Shown one piece after another: positions 16,505 to 25,155 of a stretch of DNA of 33,530 nucleotides; the stretch's first letter is position 1; every line of letters starts with the position of its first letter. Source of the stretch: CAYYAQ01 sp964469555 (GTDB taxonomy: Bacteria; Planctomycetota; UBA1135; UBA2386); contig CAYYAQ010000050.1 in assembly GCA_964469555.1 (NCBI GenBank), forward strand, positions 1-33,530. The letters are read 5' to 3'. Under the pieces are notes generated by a model. The model was not told where the DNA came from and did not search any database. It was given only the letters and a program-made list of their open reading frames with translations. A program made the translations under genes and the position numbers.

Positions 16505-16791
16505 GTTGCGCGCTGTTCGCGGGAAGGTAGCCGGTGGCCAGATGCGGATGCGTCCCTCCGCGATCATTCCCCTTGTTACAAGGACGCCGCATCGGGCGCC
16601 GCTGGCACCGCAACGACATGCTAACCGTTTGGAACTCTCGGTACACGCGAAAGCGCGGACCAGCACCACACTCGCTGGATCACGCTTTCATGCCCCGATG
16701 CCATCGGGGCGAATTCCTGGTCTGAGGGCATGGACGGGAGGGCGTGCCGGGAATCCACCGATGACGTGCAATCAGGAATGTAACTCGCATG
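16505..16791. other. Intergenic region between the sigma factor and the sialidase gene
   Basis: No gene is recognisable. It should hold the promoter of the sigma-kinase operon and the end of the preceding minus-strand gene. The only clear structure is the hairpin at 16692-16710. Confidence 0.4.
16692..16710 (-). terminator. Hairpin after the SGNH/sialidase gene
   Basis: GCCCCGAT at 16692-16699 pairs perfectly with ATCGGGGC at 16703-16710 around a three-base loop, about 80 bases after the stop codon of the minus-strand gene. There is no T-run, so termination is probable but not certain. Confidence 0.5.
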
Positions 16792-18654
16792 TCACCGGTC
16801 GGTGTGCAGTCGAGCCGCGTGGAGTGCGTCCAACTCCGAGAGGCGGAAGCGCACGCTGACGATGTAGGGGGACTTGCCCACTTGCCAGTGTCCATACGTC
16901 GTCGAGATGAGCGTGCCGTCCGGCAGCACTTCCACGCCGGGGTAGGCGCAGTCCGTGCCCCTGTGGTTGTCCATCAGGCGAACGCGGTACTGTCCCGGTC
17001 GACCGTGCACGAGATCGTCGAAGGTCCCGACCCAACCGACCCAGTCGCCGAACGTCGGGCTGACGAGCGTGCGGTCGCGGAACGACAGGAACAGTCGACC
17101 GTCGGGAGAGTACTGCCCCGTGTGTCGGTCGCCGGTGAGCGACGCCGGCATCTCTCGTGGCTCCGTGAACGACATGCCCTCATCGTCGCTGAAGATGATG
17201 TGGGAGTTTCGCGTGCGGCTGTTTTCGCGCAACAGCACGGCGAGGCGTCTTCCGTCGGGAGAACGCACGACTCCGGGTTCGCAAAGGTGCACGTCCGTGC
17301 CTTTCCACACCGGTTCGGGGAATGTCCAGGTGAGGCCGCCGTCTTGCGAGAACGTCTTGTAGAGCGTGAACGTTCGCGGTTTGCCCGCCTTGCGATCCTG
17401 ACGGTAGGTCTTCATGCCGTCTTTCGTGAAGAAGCGACCGTCGTCGTGGAACATCGCCATGTACTGCCCGGGAGTTCTGAGTGCGGCGACGCAGCCCATT
17501 ACGACGATGCCGCCCCAGTCGCCGACCTTCCGGAGCGGTGTCCACGTCATGCCGTCGTCCTCGGACACGGCGAGCCTCGCGGGGTGGAGCCCGGACCACA
17601 TGATGATCCGCTTCCTCCCGTTCGCGTCGATGACGCGGTGCAGGGTCGGAACCTCCTTGCTCGTGCTCCAATTCGCCGGCACGGGCAGGCGCCCACCCCA
17701 CGACAGACCCGCGTCCGTGCTGCGTTTCATCACGATCCCTCCCTTGCCGTGGCCCTTCGGGTAGACGGTGATCATCGTCTTGTGGTCTTCGAGCAAGACC
17801 GTCGTCGGGTGACCGAGATACTGACCGTCCTGCCGGTCGACCACGACCTGGCGGTGACGGTCGCCGGCCAGATCCAGCGTCGGGATGGTGTAGTGCGTCG
17901 GGCGCCGTCGATCGCGCGCGATGAAGTTCCCGTCGGTTCGCGCCCGTCCGATTGCCGCGAGCAGTTCATTTGCGATGATCTGGTGGCCGAGGGCGTTCGG
18001 GTGCATGCCGTCGAGCAGCAGGCTGTCCGGACCGTCTTCTGCTCGGCGAAAGATCTCGTGCACGCGGACGAGCCGGATGCCGTGCGTCCCGGCGACCTCG
18101 CGCACCGCCGCCGCGTAGAGCCCGAGCCTCCGCTTGCGCCACGTCTCGTACTTCTTCCCGATAGCGTTGGGTGTCATCAGGATGACCGCGACGCCGCGCG
18201 CCCTCAAGCTCGTCACGAAGTACGTGAGGTTGCGGTGGTACGCGTCCAGAGGAATGCGCGGTCCCGCGTCGGGGTTGTCGCCATCCACCCACGAGTCGTT
18301 GAGTCCGAACTGGATGATCACGAGGTCCGGGTCCTGTCGCAGCACGGCTCTCTCGAACCGATCCCTCCCGTGCTGGACCTTGTGCCGATCATTATCCGTG
18401 CGCCGGCCCGAGTGGGAGCCTCCGACGCCGCTGTTCACGATGGGGCCGGGGAGACCGTGGTACGCGAGATCCTGGCGCAGGAGCTTTGGGTACACCGGAA
18501 TAGACCGGCCGGCGACGGAGCGCGGGGCGGTCGTGGAGTCGCCGAAGCAGACGATGGTCGCGGTAGGCGCGGCGTCGGGTTCCACGGGCGTGGTGCTACA
18601 TGCGACGAGTAGCAGATTGCCGACGAAGAGTGCGGGGAGGCGTGCGGGTTTCAT
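16792..18654 (-). CDS. Lipoprotein: SGNH hydrolase fused to sialidase-like beta-propeller
   Basis: A 620-residue exported lipoprotein with a signal sequence ending in LLLVACS (lipid Cys19). Residues about 30-240 form an SGNH/GDSL hydrolase: GDSTTAPR with Ser40, GVGG near 76-79, FGLND with Asn119 and DGMHPN with Asp215 and His218. Residues about 260-610 form an exo-alpha-sialidase/BNR-type propeller with several Asp-box motifs (STDAGLSWG, SEDDGMTWTP, SQDGGLTWTF, SDDEGMSFTEP). Such fusions in planctomycetes are thought to trim acylated or sulfated glycans; the glycan here is unknown. The ATG at 18654 is preferred because it starts the signal peptide; an upstream ATG at 18720 would lie in the palindrome between the divergent genes. 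Confidence 0.9.
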   Translation of the reverse strand: MKPARLPALFVGNLLLVACSTTPVEPDAAPTATIVCFGDSTTAPRSVAGRSIPVYPKLLRQDLAYHGLPGPIVNSGVGGSHSGRRTDNDRHKVQHGRDRFERAVLRQDPDLVIIQFGLNDSWVDGDNPDAGPRIPLDAYHRNLTYFVTSLRARGVAVILMTPNAIGKKYETWRKRRLGLYAAAVREVAGTHGIRLVRVHEIFRRAEDGPDSLLLDGMHPNALGHQIIANELLAAIGRARTDGNFIARDRRRPTHYTIPTLDLAGDRHRQVVVDRQDGQYLGHPTTVLLEDHKTMITVYPKGHGKGGIVMKRSTDAGLSWGGRLPVPANWSTSKEVPTLHRVIDANGRKRIIMWSGLHPARLAVSEDDGMTWTPLRKVGDWGGIVVMGCVAALRTPGQYMAMFHDDGRFFTKDGMKTYRQDRKAGKPRTFTLYKTFSQDGGLTWTFPEPVWKGTDVHLCEPGVVRSPDGRRLAVLLRENSRTRNSHIIFSDDEGMSFTEPREMPASLTGDRHTGQYSPDGRLFLSFRDRTLVSPTFGDWVGWVGTFDDLVHGRPGQYRVRLMDNHRGTDCAYPGVEVLPDGTLISTTYGHWQVGKSPYIVSVRFRLSELDALHAARLHTDR

Positions 18655-18702
18655 GACTTCGAGAAATTGGAAGCGGGGTTCTCCTGGGGGGCAAGCCATT
18701 CC

Positions 18703-18721
18703 TTTGAGTAGAATCCTCAAA
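18703..18721. promoter_or_regulatory. Inverted repeat between divergent lipoprotein genes (TTGAG-N7-CTCAA type)
   Basis: TTTGAG-TAGAATC-CTCAAA is a perfect 6+6 repeat with the same TTGAG-N7-CTCAA core and spacing as the sites in front of bfd and bfr. It lies 49-67 bases before the start at 18654 and about 29-47 bases before the divergent start at 18750. It could be an operator shared by both genes, or a coincidence. Confidence 0.4.
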
Positions 18722-18749
18722 CCCCGACTTTGGTAAGCTGGTCCTCCAC

Positions 18750-20111
18750 ATGCGCGGTCTCCTCTGTCTACTCCTGTGCTTTTCCTGTGTTAGCTGCGCC
18801 TCCATCGAGCGGCTCTTCAGGAACTCGCCGCTCCGCGGAATGGAGTCGGATGCGGAGCGCGTGAATCTCTGGCCGCTCTACTACGAGAATGGCGGCAAGA
18901 CCGCCGTGCTGTGGCCGGTGTTCGACGAAGACGAGAAGGGCTTCGCGTTGCGACCGCTGATCACGCGAGACGGTACCCGTTGGGAAGTGCTGCCTCCGTT
19001 GTGCTTCTGGGATACCGAGAGTGGCGACTGGGTCTTCCTACCGGCGTATTCGATCGACGACAGCTTCGGCGTGTTCCCGCTGTTCGGGTCGGGTTGGCTG
19101 AACCACGTGGGCCCGATCTGGTGGGACTTCGACGACGAGGGCAAGCTCGACCGAGGGGGTTTGTTTCCGCTCGCCAGACTTGGTAGCGGACTCAAGCACA
19201 TCGGTCCGATCTGGTGGAAGCACAGCGCCGGAGAGGGTGAAGAGGGAGATTCGACCTCGTGGGGGATCTTCCCGCTGATAGACGTCAGCAAGAGGTTCAT
19301 GAACATCGGTTCGCTCTTCTGGGGATTCCGCCCGGACGGCGAGACGAAGTACATGGTCGCGTTCCCGCTCTTTGGATACGGGAACGACGAAGATGGCGGT
19401 GGGATGTTCTTGAGCCTGCTCGGCGGGCGTGGGTGGGACAAGAGCGGGGATACGAGGTTCGTGAATGTGCTCGGTCCGGTGTTCCACTACGGCACCTCGA
19501 AGGAGAGCTTCGAGATGAGCGCGCTCTGGCCCCTGTTCTCCATGAGCAACTCCCCGAACAGGTCCAGCTGGCTCGTCTGGCCGCTGTGCGGCTCGAGCAC
19601 GACCCGCATTCCGGAAGAAGACGTTGACCTTTCGGAGGCGACCGCGCTCTCGGGACTGTTTCGCCACGCGAAGTTGGGCGGAAAAACGACCGGGCTGCGG
19701 ATGCTCCCGCTGTTCGGCTACCGCTCGGTGGACGGTGGGTCGGAGGATCTGATCGACCACCTCAGTCTCTACGGGCACAAGGAGTACGGGCCGGACAGTA
19801 CGGGAATCCACATAGCCACGCCGATGGTGTTCAACTACCGGAGCAGCAAGAACGGCTACCGGTGGAGCAGTCTGCTCGGGATACTCGACTACGAGACGGA
19901 GGGAGAGGACTCGGAGTTCAGGTTCCTGTACTACCTGTACCGACAAAAGACCGAAGACACGGAGACGCAGCGCGACTTCTTCCCGTTCTTCAAGTGGGAT
20001 TCCGGCGAGAAGCGGTCGAGCTTCTCGTTCCTGTGGCGTCTGTTCAACTGGGAGCGCAACGGCGACAAGGTTGGCGGCCACATCTTCTTCATCCCCTGGG
20101 GCGAGGTGTGA
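18750..20111 (+). CDS. Repeat-rich lipoprotein of unknown function
   Basis: A 453-residue protein with a short cysteine-rich signal sequence (likely lipid Cys16). I do not recognise the family. The chain is built from repeated aromatic beta-type units with cores such as WPLYY, LWPVF, FPLFGSG, GPIWW, FPLAR, FPLID, FPLFGYG, LWPLF, VWPL and LPLFGY, spaced by roughly 20-40 residues rich in Gly, Asp and Glu. This suggests a surface beta-barrel, beta-propeller or solenoid. Two near-identical segments, NHVGPIWWDFDDEGK and KHIGPIWWKHSAGEG, show recent duplication. The stop codon overlaps the GTG start of the following glycosyltransferase gene (GTGA), so the two are probably translated together and may act in the same cell-surface pathway. 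Confidence 0.8.
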   Translation: MRGLLCLLLCFSCVSCASIERLFRNSPLRGMESDAERVNLWPLYYENGGKTAVLWPVFDEDEKGFALRPLITRDGTRWEVLPPLCFWDTESGDWVFLPAYSIDDSFGVFPLFGSGWLNHVGPIWWDFDDEGKLDRGGLFPLARLGSGLKHIGPIWWKHSAGEGEEGDSTSWGIFPLIDVSKRFMNIGSLFWGFRPDGETKYMVAFPLFGYGNDEDGGGMFLSLLGGRGWDKSGDTRFVNVLGPVFHYGTSKESFEMSALWPLFSMSNSPNRSSWLVWPLCGSSTTRIPEEDVDLSEATALSGLFRHAKLGGKTTGLRMLPLFGYRSVDGGSEDLIDHLSLYGHKEYGPDSTGIHIATPMVFNYRSSKNGYRWSSLLGILDYETEGEDSEFRFLYYLYRQKTEDTETQRDFFPFFKWDSGEKRSSFSFLWRLFNWERNGDKVGGHIFFIPWGEV

Positions 20112-21322
20112 CGACTCGGGGGAAGAAGATCGCGTACTTCTGCGCCGCGACTCACATGGGGGGAGCGGAGCAGAGCACTCTGGACTTGATCACGCGGATC
20201 GAGGAGCAATCCCTCGGTTGGTACCGTCCGTGGGTGGTCCTCCCGCAGGAAGACGGTCCGCTCGTCGATCGGCTCCGGCAGCACGATGTCCCGATATCCG
20301 TCCTGCCGATGCCGAAGGGCGTCTTCGGCATGAGTCAATCGCGACCCGTGCGGAGCCTTCTGATGGGGGCGTTGTCCTGGCCCGTGGCTCGAACGTACCT
20401 CGCGAAACTCCACCAGCTCGTCGAGCGTGAAGCCCCGGCGCTCGTGCATTCCAACGGCATCAAGTGCCATGCGCTGTCGGGTCGAATCAGCAAGTCCGTG
20501 CCCGTGCTGTGGCACCTGCGCGAAGTCCTCTCGAGCGGTGCGGCTCGAACCGTATTGCGTCGCATTCGAAGTCGCACGCCCGTCCACGTCATCGCGAACT
20601 CGTACGCGACCGCCGTCGCGTTCGATACATCGAACGAGAATCCTGACGTCGTCCACAACGGCATCGACTCGGAACAATTCATCCCCGGTCGTGATCCGAT
20701 GTTCCGCGAACGGTTCGGAGTCGGACTCGATGTTCCCATCATCGGGATCGTCGGCGTGCTGCAGCGAGGCAAGGGCATCTTCGAGTTCATCGACATGGTG
20801 GCGTTGCTCCGTGAGGACGGCGTCGACGCGCGGTACGTGGTCGTCGGCGACGGGATCTACGACACCGGTCGAGATGAAGGAATCCGCGTCGAGTTGGAGG
20901 CGCGAGTCGAAGCACTGGGGCTCGAGGGCGTGGTCCATTTCGTCGGGTTCCAGAGCGACACCGTGCGCGTCATGCAGGGCCTCGACATGCTGGTCAGCGC
21001 GTCCACTCAACCCGAGTCGTTTGGTCGGGTCGTCGTCGAGGCGATGGCATGCGGTGTCCCGGTGGCGGCGTCCGCGCTCGGCGGTGTGCTCGAGATCGTA
21101 GAGGACCGGACCAACGGTCGGCTGTTCCCCCCGGGCGACGCCAGCGCGATGGCCCGAGCCGTGCGGTCGTTGTTGGGGGATGACGAGTTGCGAAAGTCCT
21201 GCGTTGCGAACGGTCGCCACCGCGTCGCTCAGAGGTTTAGCATCCGTAGTTACGTGGCTGGCGTGGTCCGTACGTACGATCGTCTGCTGGGCGTGGGGCA
21301 CGGGGCTCTGGCCGTGCGCTGA
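20108..21322 (+). CDS. Glycosyltransferase family 4
   Basis: A 404-residue GT-B fold enzyme. The N-domain opens KKIAYFCAATHMGGAEQS (MGGAE at 17-21, the sugar/acceptor-side glycine loop). The C-domain has IIGIVGVLQRGKG with Lys222, VVGDG near 246-249, and the nucleotide-sugar motif E-x7-E in PESFGRVVVEAMACGVPV (Glu303 and Glu311), followed by ALGGVLEIV and NGRLFPPGD. It should transfer a sugar from a nucleotide sugar to a glycan or lipid-linked acceptor at the cytoplasmic face. The GTG start at 20108 overlaps the lipoprotein stop; the frame upstream of it is the shadow of that gene. The C-terminus VRTYDRLL is intact. Confidence 0.92.
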   Translation: MTTRGKKIAYFCAATHMGGAEQSTLDLITRIEEQSLGWYRPWVVLPQEDGPLVDRLRQHDVPISVLPMPKGVFGMSQSRPVRSLLMGALSWPVARTYLAKLHQLVEREAPALVHSNGIKCHALSGRISKSVPVLWHLREVLSSGAARTVLRRIRSRTPVHVIANSYATAVAFDTSNENPDVVHNGIDSEQFIPGRDPMFRERFGVGLDVPIIGIVGVLQRGKGIFEFIDMVALLREDGVDARYVVVGDGIYDTGRDEGIRVELEARVEALGLEGVVHFVGFQSDTVRVMQGLDMLVSASTQPESFGRVVVEAMACGVPVAASALGGVLEIVEDRTNGRLFPPGDASAMARAVRSLLGDDELRKSCVANGRHRVAQRFSIRSYVAGVVRTYDRLLGVGHGALAVR

Positions 21323-21681
21323 CGGCGCGCGACTGCGGAGTCACTTTGAGCAACAGCCAGTTCTGGTTCGAACCGAGCACCAAACGACTCGCGCTCAACA
21401 TCAGGTAGTCGCCGACGAGCACGACGGCGATCAGGATGTGGAAGATCGCGATTACGAGCCGACCTCGTGCTCGAGCTGCAGGGACTGGGTGAGGATCTGG
21501 CAGACACTCTCGCGCCAGCGCGAGACGCGGTACTGAGCCATGACATCCCGCATCGCCTGAGCGCCGAGTCGGGTACGTAGCGCATTTGTGCCTTGAACTC
21601 GTCCGTGTGGTTGCTTGACCCGAGGACAGGTGCGTTCTGAATCAGTCGGCGGACGCCCCGGTGAGGCGACAATTCGGACGA
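21323..21681 (-). pseudogene. Decayed minus-strand remnant between glycosyltransferase and pepN
   Basis: No intact gene fits this 359-base stretch. On the minus strand, about 21620 to 21450, one frame reads a helix-like tail (LGAQAMRDVMAQYRVSRWRE, then SVCQILTQSLQLEHEVGS and a stop), which resembles the end of a glycosyltransferase or similar protein but has no start. A neighbouring frame, about 21465-21320, reads a hydrophobic segment (IAIFHILIAVVLVGDYLML) followed by SNQNWLLLKV, with no usable start. The pieces change frame between each other. I read it as leftover of deleted genes; the parent family is not identified. Confidence 0.4.
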
Positions 21682-24339
21682 CTATGCGAGCGCCTTGGCG
21701 GCGATCTCGTACACGTCTCGCGAGAGTTCAGGCTCGTCGAGGATGCGTTGCAACTGTCCGTGCATCAGTCGGCCACGGGATTCGTCGAAGCGCTTCCATT
21801 GGTTGAAGATGCCCGTCAATCGTGAGGCGATCTGCGGGTTGAGCTTGTTCAACAAAAGGACGTGCTCAGCCAGGAATTCGTAGCCAGAGCCGTCAGTCTT
21901 GTGGAAGTGGATCTTGTTCTGGCCGCAGAACGCGCCCACTAGGGAACGCACCTTGTTGGGGTTCTTGATCGAGAACCCGGGGTGATCCATGAGCTCGCGA
22001 ACCCGACCGAGCGCGCCCGGTAGCGGCGACGTCGCCTGAATCGCGAACCACTTGTCCATGACCAGTGGGTCAGTGCCCCATTTCGCATGGAACTCCTCGA
22101 GTGTTGCGTCGGCGGTCGGCGCGCCGTGGTGGCATAGAAGCACGAGTGCGTTCATCACCTCGGTCATGTTGTCTGTTCCGCGAAACTGTTCGAAGCAGAG
22201 CCCTTGAACATGCGGGTCGCCGAGCGACATGAGGTAGCCAAGGCATACGCCCTGCAGACTGCGACGCGCCACGTTCTCGGAATCGAACCGGTAGGGGCTC
22301 CGGTCCATGCTCTCTTCGTAGATGGCCAACAGAGGGTCGTGCAGGGCCACTGCGAGTTCGCGTTGCACGAAGCGTCGCACTGCGTGCACGGCATCGACGT
22401 CGATGACCTCCATTTGATCGCCCAGGTACGTTTCCGACGGCAGCGCGATGAGTTCGGCAGCGAGTGCGCGGTCTTCTCGGAAGTTCTCGAGCACGGCTCC
22501 GAACGCGTCGGTGATGTGCGGTGGGAGTTCGAGCGCATCACCCCGCTGGCGGTCGGCGATGAGTTCTTGCATGCACCCGATGACGAGCCTCTGGTTGGCA
22601 TCGAAACGCGCGAATGCGTCGTTGTCGTTCGCCATCAGGAACGCCAACTGCTCTACGGAGTGGTCGTACTCGAGGTGTACCGGCGCCGAGAGTCCGCGCA
22701 TCAGGGAGGGGACGGGTTCGTCGGCGACGTCGACAAACGTGTACCACGCCTCGCTATTCGTGAGTTCCAGGATCTTCGTCGTCGTGGTTTGGGTCTCGTC
22801 GGCGAGCTTGAGCGGAAGATCGTTGCCATCCGCGTCGAGCAACCCCACCGCCACCGGGATGTGGAATGGTTCGTCGTTGTCGAGACCCGGTGTGGCGGGG
22901 CACGATTGCTTCAGGCCGAGCGTGTAGGTCTCGGTGGTCGCGTCGTAGCGGGTCTTGACGGAGACCGTGGGCGTACCGGCCTGGCTGTACCACGTCGCGA
23001 ACCGATCGAGGTTCTTGTTGTTCGCGTCCGCCATCGCCTGTCGGAAGTCGTCGCACGTCACGGCCTGGCCGTCGAAGCGCTCGAAGTACAGGTCCATTCC
23101 TCGGCGGAAGCCGTCGGGTCCGAGCAGCGTGTGGTACATCCGCACGACCTCGGCGCCCTTCTCATACACCGTCACCGTGTAGAAGTTGTTGATCTCGATG
23201 ACTGATGCCGGGCGCACCGGGTGCGCCATCGGTCCCGCGTCCTCCTGGAATTGGTGCGTGCGGAGAGTCCGCACGTCGCCGATCCGTTGGATGGCTCTGG
23301 AGTTCATGTCGCCCGAGAACTGCTGGTCCCGGAAGACCGTCAGGCCTTCCTTGAGGCTGAGTTGAAACCAGTCGCGGCAGGTGACGCGATTGCCCGTCCA
23401 GTTGTGGAAATACTCGTGGGCGATCACGCCCTCGATGGCCTCGAAGTCGCCGTCGGTCGCAGTGTCGGGTCTAGCGAGGACATACTTGGAGTTGAACACG
23501 TTCAACCCCTTGTTCTCCATCGCGCCCATGTTGAAGTCGTCCGTGACGACGATGCTGTAGTCGTCGAGATCGCAGGCCAGCCCGAAGACATCTTCATCCC
23601 ACTTCATCGACTTCTTGAGCGACACCATCGCGTGGTCGCACTTGTCGATGTTGTTCGCGGTCGTGTAGATGCGAAGGGCGACGTCGCGTCCCTCCGAGGT
23701 CACGAAATGGTCTTCGATGTGCTCGAGGTCGCCGGCGACGAGCGCGAAGAGATAGCACGGCTTGCGGTGTGGGTCTTCCCAGGTGACTTCGTGTCGGTCG
23801 TCGCTGACGTCTTCACGTCGGATCATGTTGCCGTTCGACAACAGCACAGGCATGTTCTTGCGATCCGCCTGGATCGTCGTCGTGAACTTCGCGAGGACGT
23901 CCGGTCGGTCGAGGTAATACGTGATGTGGCGGAAGCCCTCGGCTTCACACTGTGTGCAGTAGCACGCCGCAGACTTGTAGAGGCCCTGCAGGGAAGTGTT
24001 CGTTTCCGGGTGGATCCGGACCTTGGTTGCCAGCGTGAACGACTCGGGCACTGCCGGCACGGTCAGGCTCGAGTCGTCGTTGGCGAATTGCTCGGCGGTG
24101 AGTTCGTTGCCGTCGAGAGTCGCGCCTAACAGCTCCAGTCCCCCGGCGCCGTCGAGAACGAGTGGTGCGTCGGCGACGCCCTCGGGGTTTCGCTTCATCT
24201 TCAGCGTGGCGTGGACCACGGTTGCATCCGGATGGATGTCGAAGTGGAGCTCGACAGTGTCGATCAGGAAATCGGGGATCTTGTAGTCGGCGAGATGAAT
24301 GGCCTCGTGGACCGCGGTCTGTTCGGTAGCTTGAGTCAT
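21682..24339 (-). CDS. pepN: Aminopeptidase N (M1 metallopeptidase)
   Basis: An 885-residue zinc aminopeptidase of the E. coli PepN subgroup (about 870 residues), which removes N-terminal residues from peptides in the cytoplasm. The substrate-amine motif GAMEN is at 272-276, and the zinc site HEYFHNW has His308, Glu309 and His312 with the third ligand Glu331 in LKEGLTVFRDQQF. Tyr394-region residues (VYEKGAEVVRMY) supply the transition-state tyrosine. TQCEAEGFRHITYYLDRPDV is the exopeptidase-subsite motif of this subgroup. The C-terminal helical domain is complete to VYEIAAKALA. It stands alone, 39 bases downstream of the elbB stop on the same strand. Confidence 0.96.
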   Translation of the reverse strand: MTQATEQTAVHEAIHLADYKIPDFLIDTVELHFDIHPDATVVHATLKMKRNPEGVADAPLVLDGAGGLELLGATLDGNELTAEQFANDDSSLTVPAVPESFTLATKVRIHPETNTSLQGLYKSAACYCTQCEAEGFRHITYYLDRPDVLAKFTTTIQADRKNMPVLLSNGNMIRREDVSDDRHEVTWEDPHRKPCYLFALVAGDLEHIEDHFVTSEGRDVALRIYTTANNIDKCDHAMVSLKKSMKWDEDVFGLACDLDDYSIVVTDDFNMGAMENKGLNVFNSKYVLARPDTATDGDFEAIEGVIAHEYFHNWTGNRVTCRDWFQLSLKEGLTVFRDQQFSGDMNSRAIQRIGDVRTLRTHQFQEDAGPMAHPVRPASVIEINNFYTVTVYEKGAEVVRMYHTLLGPDGFRRGMDLYFERFDGQAVTCDDFRQAMADANNKNLDRFATWYSQAGTPTVSVKTRYDATTETYTLGLKQSCPATPGLDNDEPFHIPVAVGLLDADGNDLPLKLADETQTTTTKILELTNSEAWYTFVDVADEPVPSLMRGLSAPVHLEYDHSVEQLAFLMANDNDAFARFDANQRLVIGCMQELIADRQRGDALELPPHITDAFGAVLENFREDRALAAELIALPSETYLGDQMEVIDVDAVHAVRRFVQRELAVALHDPLLAIYEESMDRSPYRFDSENVARRSLQGVCLGYLMSLGDPHVQGLCFEQFRGTDNMTEVMNALVLLCHHGAPTADATLEEFHAKWGTDPLVMDKWFAIQATSPLPGALGRVRELMDHPGFSIKNPNKVRSLVGAFCGQNKIHFHKTDGSGYEFLAEHVLLLNKLNPQIASRLTGIFNQWKRFDESRGRLMHGQLQRILDEPELSRDVYEIAAKALA

Positions 24340-24378
24340 GGTTGGCGCTGCGGTTCTTCGCGGTTCGTCTCGGCGTGA

Positions 24379-25032
24379 TCAGGCCATGCTGAGCACGGTC
24401 TCTACAGTCTTTCGGATTCCCTCGTCTACGTGCTTGATAGTCGGCCCGAGCATGTAGGCGGGGGTGCTGACGATTCTGTTGTCCTCGTCGACAACGAACT
24501 CGGTCGTCTTGCAGTCGTGGTGCTCGCACCCCATGCCTTCGATCGCGGTGGCCGTTGGACCATCGTTGCCGATCGTCAGCGTGATCCCGTGATCCCCCAG
24601 GGCGCGAGCGACCACGGCGGGAGCGATGCAGATCGCACCGATGGGCTTCTTGGCGTTGTGCATGTCGCGGAGAAGACGGCTGACATCCTCATCCACCTCG
24701 CAGCCGTCGCCGGCTTCCGCGAAGTTGGATAGCACCTTTGCCGCACCGAATCCGCCGGGGAGCAGGACGGCGTCGAGATCCGCGGCATCGGCATTCGCGA
24801 TGTCCTCGATCTCGCCGCGGGCGATGCGCGCGGATTCCTCGAGAGAGTTGCGCCGCTCGCCGGTCGCCTCGCCGGTGCGGTGGTCGACCACATCGAAGTC
24901 CTTGTCCGGGGCGAAGCAACGGATCGTGGCGCCGGCCCGATCGAGTGCCAGGAGCGTGCACACGCTCTCGTGAACCTCCGCCCCATCCATGAAGCCGCAA
25001 CCGGAGAGGATGACACCGACAGTCTTGCTCAT
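24379..25032 (-). CDS. elbB: Isoprenoid biosynthesis glyoxalase ElbB
   Basis: A 217-residue DJ-1/PfpI-superfamily protein. ILSGCGFMDGAEVHESV, CFAPDKDFDVVDH, LPGGFGAAKVLSNFA and GAICIAPAVVA (catalytic-type Cys135) match E. coli ElbB (formerly YhbL, enhancing lycopene biosynthesis protein 2) almost block for block. E. coli ElbB has glyoxalase activity and a mild effect on isoprenoid yield; the physiological role is unclear. It precedes pepN on the same strand and is divergent from the outer-membrane barrel gene at 25156, with a 123-base region between the two starts. Confidence 0.93.
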   Translation of the reverse strand: MSKTVGVILSGCGFMDGAEVHESVCTLLALDRAGATIRCFAPDKDFDVVDHRTGEATGERRNSLEESARIARGEIEDIANADAADLDAVLLPGGFGAAKVLSNFAEAGDGCEVDEDVSRLLRDMHNAKKPIGAICIAPAVVARALGDHGITLTIGNDGPTATAIEGMGCEHHDCKTTEFVVDEDNRIVSTPAYMLGPTIKHVDEGIRKTVETVLSMA

Positions 25033-25155
25033 GATTACATCCCTGAAGTATCAAGAAGTCTCGGACCATTACCCAGCGTGACCGGCCCCGGAGCCAGCAA
25101 AAAACGAAACGTTCGTCGGCACGTTGTCGGCCATTGCGGGTAGTGTCCCGGCAGC

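Noticed and set aside
16789..18612. Plus-strand open frame of 607 codons
   Set aside because: Antisense shadow of the SGNH/sialidase lipoprotein, with no recognisable motif.
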